Shown here piece after piece: positions 1-5,975 of a stretch of 9,066 nucleotides of DNA. How positions within the stretch are numbered: the first letter of the stretch is position 1; every line of letters begins with the position of its first letter. The position numbers were made by a program, and so were the translations under genes. Where the stretch lies: contig DCHP01000051.1 of NCBI GenBank assembly GCA_002315675.1, forward strand, positions 1 to 9,066, given 5' to 3'. The notes beneath the pieces are model-generated. The model did not search any database, was not told where the DNA came from, and saw only the letters and a program-made list of their open reading frames with translations. This DNA comes from Rikenellaceae bacterium UBA1749 (lineage in GTDB: Bacteria > Bacteroidota > Bacteroidia > Bacteroidales > Rikenellaceae).

Positions 1-432
1 ACATTATTTTTTACCCTGCTGAATAGTTACCTTTTTCGTAACTATTCAGTCTCCCTGGGTAGAGACAACCAACAATGTATCAAGCAAACATTCCAGAAAG
101 AGCTCTATTGTTGATGATGGACATAGGTGCAGAATAGTTACGCTATTTTGCTATAAGTACTAAATTAGATATCTGATATTGGGGTTGGCTAAATTTGGGG
201 ACTTATATAAAGCGGGCCAATATTAATACTATTCGAAAAAGTCGGTTTTATATACCAAGACCTTGGTACAAACATCTGAAATGCACAATATTTCTGCGGT
301 TTATACTGTTTTCAAGCAAGTTCTTAGTTAAATTACACAACAAGTATGACAAAATATTAGATAATGAGAATGATGATTTCCTAAATGGACATAAAATTTG
401 TATATTTAACCTGTCAAACAACTCTGAGAGCA
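1..432. other. Left intergenic region without a convincing gene
   Basis: No reading frame here looks like a real protein. The longest plus-strand frame (about 195-437) needs a TTG start, runs into the repeat at 433 and resembles nothing I know. An overlapping minus-strand frame of 61 codons is equally unconvincing. The region is A+T-rich and contains the inverted repeat at 12-61, plus one more copy of its arm at 130-141. It could be a decayed mobile-element remnant or a long upstream region of the lipoprotein gene at 543. I see no complete transposase and no tRNA-like sequence. Confidence 0.6.
12..61. repeat. Perfect 12-bp inverted repeat (hairpin) with outer pairing arms
   Basis: CTGAATAGTTAC (19-30) and GTAACTATTCAG (38-49) are exact reverse complements around the loop CTTTTTC. 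An outer TACCC (12-16) can pair with GGGTA (57-61) across bulges. Neither side is followed by a T-run on its own strand, so it does not look like a normal terminator. The same arm recurs with one mismatch at 130-141. An operator, an insertion-sequence end or a recombination site are all possible. Confidence 0.6.
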
Positions 433-516
433 CTTGAAAAAGTTTATTTTGTCGTTTTAGCCACTTGTACAGGCCTCTACGATAGGGATGTTTCTCAATA
501 TTTGGATTTTTTCAAG
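433..516 (+). repeat. Inverted-repeat-bounded 84-bp element, copy A
   Basis: The element starts with CTTGAAAAAG and ends with TTTTTTCAAG, so its ends are inverted repeats of about 10 bp; AGC/GCTC just outside extends the symmetry. Its reverse complement matches copy B at 3626-3708. By hand I count 13 mismatches and one single-base gap over 84 columns (about 83% identity). The two end regions are best conserved, including an exact stretch TTTCTCAATATTTGG, and the middle is most diverged. It ends 26 bp before the ATG at 543. When this copy is read on the minus strand, the promoter seen in copy B is weakened (GTGG and AACTTTTT). It could be an invertible regulatory segment or a small non-autonomous mobile element. 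Confidence 0.75.
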
Positions 517-542
517 CAGGCTCACATTTATTATTTCATTTT

Positions 543-1208
543 ATGAGAAATATTCGGATACTCCTTTTCTTTTTTACCCTTTCATTTCTGGGAGGTTGCG
601 CAACCCTTAAACTGGCATACACCGACAATAATGACGGGAAAAGGACTGTCATGTCTTCCAATATCAGCTTGTTCAGTGCTAAATCATACAATTTCGATAT
701 TGCAATGGGAGCAAGGGTATCAGAAAAGGACACAATCATGGCAGTACTTATTACATGCGACAAGGACTCTGACCATGGTATTTTCAACAAGGGAAACAGA
801 CTCATGATCAAACTTGAAGGCGGAGAAATCATATCTCTGTCCAATGTGTACGAAAAGGAATTTGAAGAAAAAAGTCAGGTAGTAAATACGACTGACAGAG
901 TCAATTCCTATGGCTATGAATATTTCTATTCACCATATGACGACGCCGTATACCTTTCCCCGTACGAAGTCACAACATTTGTACCACGGACGTATGTAAG
1001 AAGAACCCATAATTCCTATGCACTTTATCTAATATCCAAGAAACAGATAAACGACATCTGCCAAAAAGGCGTGATAAAGCTCCGTGTGGAAATAGAGGAC
1101 AAGGATATTGACATGCCGTATCCTGAACATGCACCAGCTATTTTCTCCGAGTTATACACATTTATAAGCCCTATCATCACAAACGGAATTGCAAGAAGTG
1201 AATTCTAG
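543..1208 (+). CDS. Putative outer-membrane lipoprotein of unknown function
   Basis: The 221-residue product begins with a short charged N-terminus, a hydrophobic stretch (residues 6-16) and the lipobox LGGC, with the lipidated cysteine at residue 19. It should therefore be processed by signal peptidase II and anchored in a membrane. The residues after Cys19 (ATLK) lack the acidic surface-export signal common in Bacteroidetes, so a periplasm-facing location is more likely. The mature part is rich in tyrosine and charged residues and has no further membrane segment. Residues 84-110 (starting GNRLMIKLEGGEIISL) read like a beta-strand-rich fold. I do not recognise the family. The ATG at 543 is chosen because it places the signal sequence at the N-terminus. 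There is no Shine-Dalgarno sequence. Repeat copy A ends 26 bp upstream, and the DUF5703 gene follows after a 154-bp gap on the same strand. Confidence 0.85.
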   Translation: MRNIRILLFFFTLSFLGGCATLKLAYTDNNDGKRTVMSSNISLFSAKSYNFDIAMGARVSEKDTIMAVLITCDKDSDHGIFNKGNRLMIKLEGGEIISLSNVYEKEFEEKSQVVNTTDRVNSYGYEYFYSPYDDAVYLSPYEVTTFVPRTYVRRTHNSYALYLISKKQINDICQKGVIKLRVEIEDKDIDMPYPEHAPAIFSELYTFISPIITNGIARSEF

Positions 1209-1362
1209 CCTGCATCAGGAGCTACACCGATAAAAATAGAATTTCCTAATATATTACAACCAATTTATACTTTTCAGGACTTTTTTAGATTCTATGTAAT
1301 ACATCACTGATTTCACATAATACACCTATACTATAAGTAACATAATTTCACAACATATCACC

Positions 1363-3513
1363 ATGAAAAGAATTACAGTTTTACTTCTATCACTACTACC
1401 ATTTATCACACTGGCACAGGATAAATGTAATATGCCTGAGAGCATTGTATGGAACGAGATTTCCGTAGATCAAACAGCAAGCATGCCATTTGGCAACGGA
1501 GTCATCGGTGGCAATGTTTGGGCGGAAAAGGACGGAGCGAGAATCTATCTGGCAAGAAATGACAGCTGGAGTGAACTTGGACGTCTCATGAAAGTCGGAC
1601 GCCTGCACATTAATATTGATGGATGTGCCTGGGACAAGAATTTCTCCCAGACCCTGGATCTTACAAATGGAAAAATCGTAATTGAGAATGACTATCTGAC
1701 ACTGTATGTCTTTGCAGATTCTGATTTTCCAGTAATATGGATCCACGGAATTATGAAAAATGCGGCAAAGGTTACTGTTTCACCTGAAATTTGGCGTACA
1801 CAACCATTTGATCCAAGAGGAATGGCTGAGAGCATGTGGTCAGCAAGAGGTTTTCCAGAAACTCCATTTCTTGAATCTGCAGATGTAACCATTCAGGGAG
1901 GATTCTATCACCACAACAGCCAGTCAACAGTCAGGATGACTGCAATCAACAACCATATCAACCCTGACGTCGTGCCAGAGCAGCTACTGGGCAGAACCTT
2001 CGGAGCAATCATGTCAAGCAAGGAATTATCATCATATCTGGATAATGGAGCTATCGAATCAGACAAACCAATAAAGGAATTTACTGTAAAGGTGGCTGTT
2101 ACATCCACCCAGGCAGACTGGAAAAGTGAAACGACAAAAGCTTTATCTGATGCCGGCAATTATTCCAAAGCAAGTAAGAGGACTCAAACATACTGGAATA
2201 AGTTATGGGAGAAAAGCTATGTTAAAATTTCAACACCAGACATTACAACAGGAAAGAAAATCACCGAGGCATACAATTGCCAGCGCTGGATAACCACGAC
2301 AGCCGGCAAATCAGAGTACCCTATCAAATACAATGGTTCTATCTTCACTATAGAGAAGAACCCTGATTACAGAAAATGGGGAGAATGCTACTGGTGGCAG
2401 AATACACGCCTTCCATATTATTCCATGCTTAAAACAGGAGACTGGGATATCCTGAAGCAATTATTCTGCTATTTTAGCAGACTGATTCCTGTATTCAAGG
2501 ATGATGCACGTTCATATCATGATTCAGAAGGAGCAACATTCCCTGAAACCATGACTCCATTCGGAACATTCGCAGTTGCAGACTTCGGATATGGAGTGCG
2601 ATATCCTCAAACTATGTGGATACGCCATATAATGCAAGGACCACTTGATCTTGTTCACCTTATGATTGATTATTACAGATATACAGATGACAAGCAGTTC
2701 ATGACTGAGGTGGTTTTCCCTATGAGCGAACAATTCATTGAATTTTTCATTTCAAGGAACAAACTTGATGAATCAGGCAAAATGCGCATCAAAAACACCC
2801 AATCTCTTGAAACATACTGGTACGATGTAGAAAATGATACACCGGATCTTGCAGGACTCCATTGCATCATCAAGGATTTCCGTTCCATTGAGGGTACAAT
2901 ACAGATTCCTAAGTCACTGGCAGAAAAAATCGATTACATTGAGAAAGTAGTTCCAGATGTTCCTGTCAGAAAAGACGCAGAAGGAAAGGATATCTATGTT
3001 CCGGCCGAAAAATACAACAGCAAGACAACCAACTGCGAAAATCCGGAATTGATGACTGTTTTCCCATTCAAGCTTTCAACTATTGTAAGCAACAAGGAAT
3101 TAGGTATAAACACATTCCTGAAACGTAAAAACGTTTTCACATATGGATGGCCACAGGATGGACAGGTTGCTGCACTACTGGGACTGACAGACATAGCCAA
3201 AGACCAGTTGATTGCAAGAATAGGCAATACAAATCCAAAATACAAATTTGTATCTTATTACGGACCTAACTTTGACTGGACTCCTGACCAGTGTCACGGA
3301 GGTAATATAATGACAACAATACAGGAAATGGTTATGCAGTGTTACGATAGCAGCATATATCTTCTTCCTGCCTTCCCTAAGGATTGGAATGTATGCTTTA
3401 AGTTAGCTGTACCAGGTAAGACATTTGTCAGCGGTGAATATTCAGACGGGAAATGGATATCAGAACCAAAGACAGAAAAACAGTCTGGTCATTCGATTAT
3501 TAAAATGAATTAG
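1363..3513 (+). CDS. Secreted DUF5703 / GH95-like glycoside hydrolase
   Basis: The 716-residue protein has a Sec signal peptide with likely cleavage after Ala18 (TLA, then QD) and no lipobox cysteine, so it is probably a soluble periplasmic enzyme. The N-terminal motifs MPFGNGVIGGNVW (41-53) and RNDSWSE (65-71) match the DUF5703 pattern and resemble the PLGNG and NEDTLWSG motifs of GH95 enzymes. The layout suggests an N-terminal beta-sandwich (to about 290), an alpha/alpha-barrel with WWQNTR (344-349), FPETM (Glu395) and HGGN (645-648), then a short C-terminal beta region after LLPAFPKDW. Related barrel families use acidic residues for inverting hydrolysis; Glu395 is a candidate general acid by inference only. 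GH95 acts on alpha-fucose or alpha-galactose caps, but DUF5703 specificity is not known to me. The gene lies between the small lipoprotein and the GH35 gene, with a G8 run 18 bp past the stop. Confidence 0.85.
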   Translation: MKRITVLLLSLLPFITLAQDKCNMPESIVWNEISVDQTASMPFGNGVIGGNVWAEKDGARIYLARNDSWSELGRLMKVGRLHINIDGCAWDKNFSQTLDLTNGKIVIENDYLTLYVFADSDFPVIWIHGIMKNAAKVTVSPEIWRTQPFDPRGMAESMWSARGFPETPFLESADVTIQGGFYHHNSQSTVRMTAINNHINPDVVPEQLLGRTFGAIMSSKELSSYLDNGAIESDKPIKEFTVKVAVTSTQADWKSETTKALSDAGNYSKASKRTQTYWNKLWEKSYVKISTPDITTGKKITEAYNCQRWITTTAGKSEYPIKYNGSIFTIEKNPDYRKWGECYWWQNTRLPYYSMLKTGDWDILKQLFCYFSRLIPVFKDDARSYHDSEGATFPETMTPFGTFAVADFGYGVRYPQTMWIRHIMQGPLDLVHLMIDYYRYTDDKQFMTEVVFPMSEQFIEFFISRNKLDESGKMRIKNTQSLETYWYDVENDTPDLAGLHCIIKDFRSIEGTIQIPKSLAEKIDYIEKVVPDVPVRKDAEGKDIYVPAEKYNSKTTNCENPELMTVFPFKLSTIVSNKELGINTFLKRKNVFTYGWPQDGQVAALLGLTDIAKDQLIARIGNTNPKYKFVSYYGPNFDWTPDQCHGGNIMTTIQEMVMQCYDSSIYLLPAFPKDWNVCFKLAVPGKTFVSGEYSDGKWISEPKTEKQSGHSIIKMN

Positions 3514-3530
3514 ACAAGAACAATCAGGCA

Positions 3531-3538
3531 GGGGGGGG
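3531..3538 (+). repeat. Run of eight guanines (G8) between two genes
   Basis: Eight consecutive G residues follow GGCA 18 bp downstream of the stop codon at 3513, in otherwise A+T-rich sequence. Homopolymer runs of this length are prone to replication slippage. It lies outside any coding frame, about 190 bp upstream of the GH35 start, so any effect would be on transcript spacing or 3' stability. Confidence 0.9.
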
Positions 3539-3578
3539 ACCTATAATACAAAACCTTTATTTAAAAGCAATCAGACAA

Positions 3579-3599
3579 TAATCTCCAATACAGAGATTA
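3579..3599 (+). terminator. Weak hairpin after the DUF5703 gene
   Basis: TAATCTC (3579-3585) and GAGATTA (3593-3599) form a 7-bp stem with a 7-base loop. The stem is A+T-rich and is followed by CACAGTTATTATTAAT rather than a clean T-run, so it is a poor intrinsic terminator. It may only partly separate the DUF5703 transcript from the GH35 gene. Confidence 0.25.
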
Positions 3600-3625
3600 C
3601 ACAGTTATTATTAATCATTAGCTTG

Positions 3626-3708
3626 CTTGAAAAAGTCCAAATATTGAGAAACACCACCATTGTAGATAACTGCACTATTGGCGAAAACGACAAAATATAC
3701 TTTTCAAG
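3626..3708 (-). repeat. Inverted-repeat-bounded 83-bp element, copy B (opposite orientation to A)
   Basis: The element runs from CTTGAAAAAG to ACTTTTCAAG, and its reverse complement aligns with copy A at 433-516. It ends 21 bp before the GH35 start codon. Beyond the end, the sequence CAAG-N3-GCTCA-N4-TATTATTTCA, then the start codon, is shared in direct orientation with copy A (GCTCA at 520-524 and 3712-3716; TATTATTTCA at 529-538 and 3721-3730). The inner segment is thus flipped relative to its downstream flank when the two sites are compared. This copy contains a plausible outward promoter (3676-3705). Confidence 0.75.
3676..3705 (+). promoter_or_regulatory. Candidate promoter for the GH35 gene, inside repeat copy B
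   Basis: TATTGG (3676-3681), a 16-base spacer and TACTTTTC (3698-3705) resemble the Bacteroidetes -33 (TTTG) and -7 (TAnnTTTG) boxes, with one mismatch in each. Transcription would start near 3710-3714, giving a leader of roughly 20 bases. The same arrangement (TATTGG-N16-TAnnTTT) precedes the phosphatase gene. Confidence 0.35.
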
Positions 3709-3729
3709 TACGCTCAATCATATTATTTC

Positions 3730-5880
3730 ATGAGAAGAGGATTATTTTCGATACTTGGTATCATTATTGCTGTTTCATTGGCAACATCATGTACTCAGAT
3801 ACCAGTACATTTTGAATTCGGAACAGCAGAGAACCCTGACGGAGAAACCATATATGTAGACTCCAGGGGCTTTATCATCAATGGGAAGCGTGAGATACCC
3901 GTAGCAGGAGAAATGCATTATCAGAGAGTTCCTTCATCAGAATGGAGAAATGAACTTCTGAAAATGAAAGCAGGGGGAGTTACTATTGTATCCACCTATG
4001 TTTTCTGGAATATTACAGAACCTCAGGAAGGTAAAATGGATTTCTCAGGCAACAACAATATCCGTGGTTTTATCGAAGAATGCGGCAGATGCGGACTGAA
4101 AGTCCTGCTTCGTCCAGGGCCATGGGCTCATGGAGAATGGATCTATGGAGGCCTTCCGGAATGGCTTGTAGACAAATCCTTTTCAGAACCTGAAAATTAC
4201 TCTTTACGCTCAATATCTCCCGGGTTTATTGGCGCCACAAAACGCTATTTCAATGCACTTGGAGAAGAGACAAAAGGACTTAGATGGAAAGAAGGAGGTC
4301 CCATTATAGGACTTCAGGTTGATAATGAATCCGCAGGGCCATGGGAATATCTGCGCACATTGAAGAACATAGCCATTGAGGCCGGGTTTGACCTTCCATT
4401 CTACACCAGAACAGGATGTCCTGACGTTATAGAAAATGGTGACTCTGCAGAGTTGCTTCTTCCTCTAGGAGGAAATTATGTAGATGGATTCTGGTGCGGA
4501 TACGAGGATGCTCCTGAATGGTTCCGACTATCTTTTGAATTCAAGGAACTCGCATGGAATGCAGATCCTGAAGATTCAACACTTCAGATTAAATCAACAA
4601 GCACAAAATGGGATTGTCCTGCACCAGGGCTTAAATATCCGAAACTGATGTGCGAACTTGGAAGTGGAATGACCCCTGCATACCACAGGCGTATTAATAT
4701 ACATGACAACGACATCAGGGCAAGTGTCATCACCCGTTTAGGAATAGGGTGCAACATGCCAGGATACTTCATGTACCATGGCGGAACTGATCCCTGGTCT
4801 CCAAATGGGACCTTAGCAGAATGCCGTGAATCAAAATACACCAACTCAAATGACCTCCCAAGAAGATCATATGATTTCCAGGCGCCACTCGGAGAATGCG
4901 GTAAACCAAATCTCTGGTACCACCATCTTCGACTTATCAACCAGTTTCTTCACGACTGGGGAGATGAACTTTCAGAAATGGATTTTCACCAGGAGGTAGC
5001 ATCAGAAATACGCAGCGCAATCAGAAGAAATGGGGAAAGTGGCTATGTATTTGTAAACAACCACGAACGCATGAGACAGATGGGAACAAACAATCTGAAT
5101 TTCTCAGGACAGGATATCGCTGTTCCAGATGGTGAGAGTTTCTTTTTTCCTTATGGCATGAAATTCAAGACGCTTGACATAGACTGGGCTACAGCACAAC
5201 CTTTCTGCAAAACAAGCAGCTCAATCTATTTTGCCGCTGTTAAAGGTATTGATGCAAAACTATGCATTGACGGAAATATTATTGCACCAGAACTTGACAA
5301 GCCTTATGAAATTGATGGAGATACGATAGTAATAATGAGTCCGGACAAATCTCTCAAAGCATACAAAGTCGACGACAAAGTCCTTTTCAGTGATGGCATC
5401 ATCTACAAAGACGAAGAAAAGATTATGAGTGAAACGTGGGAGAAAGATTCTGACATTACGGCATCGGCAAAAAAAATCAAGGAAGAGAATATATCAAGAG
5501 TGCCAGAAATGAGATCAGGAACTCCATTGTTTCCAAAAGACAACGAGCTCAACAAGGCTGCATCATGGTCTCTGGAAATTCCAAAGGATATGTGCTCCGA
5601 CGAGTGGTTCATCGCCGTTTCATACCGCGGTGACATTGCTCAGGTCTGGGTAGACGATGTTATGGTTGAGGATAATTTCTGGAATGGTAAAACAATGTAT
5701 ATCAGGGCATCTGATCTTGCAGGAAAAACTGCAATCATCAATATTCTTCCTTTGCCAAAAGGATTCCCTCTTTACCTTCAGAAAGAACAGAGAGAACAGC
5801 TGACAAATGCAGAGAAGGGCTATCTATGCTCTATTGATTCAATACATATGGTTCATCGTGTCAGAAAGGAAATCCGTTAG
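3730..5880 (+). CDS. GH35 beta-galactosidase family lipoprotein, divergent
   Basis: The 716-residue protein starts with a lipoprotein signal (LATSC, cysteine at 21). A GH35 TIM barrel follows: GEMHYQRVP (60-68), STYVFWNITEPQEG, and RPGPWAHGEW (128-137), a variant of RPGPYxCxEW seen in some Bacteroidetes members. GGPIIGLQV (189-197) leads into DNE, where Glu200 is the expected acid/base. Glu309 in LMCELGSG is the likely nucleophile. The 109-residue spacing suits GH35. YFMYHGGTDP (346-355) and a C-terminal jelly-roll with DNFWNG (648-653) complete the architecture. GH35 enzymes remove terminal beta-galactose with retention. The usual ENEYG motif is DNESAG here, so the substrate may be unusual. 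There is no surface-export signal after Cys21, suggesting the periplasm. The GH109 gene follows after 95 bp without a clear terminator, so the two may be co-transcribed. Confidence 0.9.
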   Translation: MRRGLFSILGIIIAVSLATSCTQIPVHFEFGTAENPDGETIYVDSRGFIINGKREIPVAGEMHYQRVPSSEWRNELLKMKAGGVTIVSTYVFWNITEPQEGKMDFSGNNNIRGFIEECGRCGLKVLLRPGPWAHGEWIYGGLPEWLVDKSFSEPENYSLRSISPGFIGATKRYFNALGEETKGLRWKEGGPIIGLQVDNESAGPWEYLRTLKNIAIEAGFDLPFYTRTGCPDVIENGDSAELLLPLGGNYVDGFWCGYEDAPEWFRLSFEFKELAWNADPEDSTLQIKSTSTKWDCPAPGLKYPKLMCELGSGMTPAYHRRINIHDNDIRASVITRLGIGCNMPGYFMYHGGTDPWSPNGTLAECRESKYTNSNDLPRRSYDFQAPLGECGKPNLWYHHLRLINQFLHDWGDELSEMDFHQEVASEIRSAIRRNGESGYVFVNNHERMRQMGTNNLNFSGQDIAVPDGESFFFPYGMKFKTLDIDWATAQPFCKTSSSIYFAAVKGIDAKLCIDGNIIAPELDKPYEIDGDTIVIMSPDKSLKAYKVDDKVLFSDGIIYKDEEKIMSETWEKDSDITASAKKIKEENISRVPEMRSGTPLFPKDNELNKAASWSLEIPKDMCSDEWFIAVSYRGDIAQVWVDDVMVEDNFWNGKTMYIRASDLAGKTAIINILPLPKGFPLYLQKEQREQLTNAEKGYLCSIDSIHMVHRVRKEIR

Positions 5881-5888
5881 GGAATCAA

Positions 5889-5955
5889 TTTGAAAAAGTA
5901 TATTTCTCGAAAAAAGGCCCATTACCAAGTAGACTGATTAGAAAAACAGTTCAAG
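5889..5955 (+). repeat. Decayed third copy (C) of the CTTGAAAAAG element
   Basis: TTTGAAAAAGTATATTTCTCG at its left end (5889 onward) matches the left end of copies A and B in the orientation of A, with a small indel. The right end is AGTTCAAG (5948-5955), a weaker version of TTTTTCAAG. The middle does not align and the unit is only about 67 bp. It ends 20 bp before the GH109 start codon, close to the 26 and 21 bp seen for A and B. The match could be partly chance in A+T-rich DNA. Confidence 0.4.
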
Positions 5956-5975
5956 GGAACTATAGTAATAGAGCT

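Noticed and set aside
75..137. 20-codon frame starting at the ATG at 75 (MYQANIPERALLLMMDIGAE)
   Set aside because: Too short, with no promoter or conservation evidence; it ends within the repeated 12-mer. It might be a transposase remnant, but nothing supports that.
195..437. 80-codon plus-strand frame
   Set aside because: It needs a TTG start, has no recognisable family or signal, overlaps an equally long minus-strand frame and ends inside repeat copy A.
433..516. Repeat copies as a classic MITE with target-site duplication
   Set aside because: No matching direct duplication flanks both copies, and the downstream flanks are conserved between the two sites, which independent insertions would not explain. 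It is not fully excluded.
1207..1223. Small hairpin right after the lipoprotein stop as a terminator
   Set aside because: The stem is only 3+3 bp with a bulge and there is no T-run.
1264..1290. TATACTTTTCAGG-ACTTTTTTAG upstream of the DUF5703 gene as a fourth element copy or promoter
   Set aside because: It resembles both ends of copy B but only over about 12 bases each, has no second arm, and the upstream TTTC lies 22 bases from the -7-like box. Chance similarity in A+T-rich DNA is likely.
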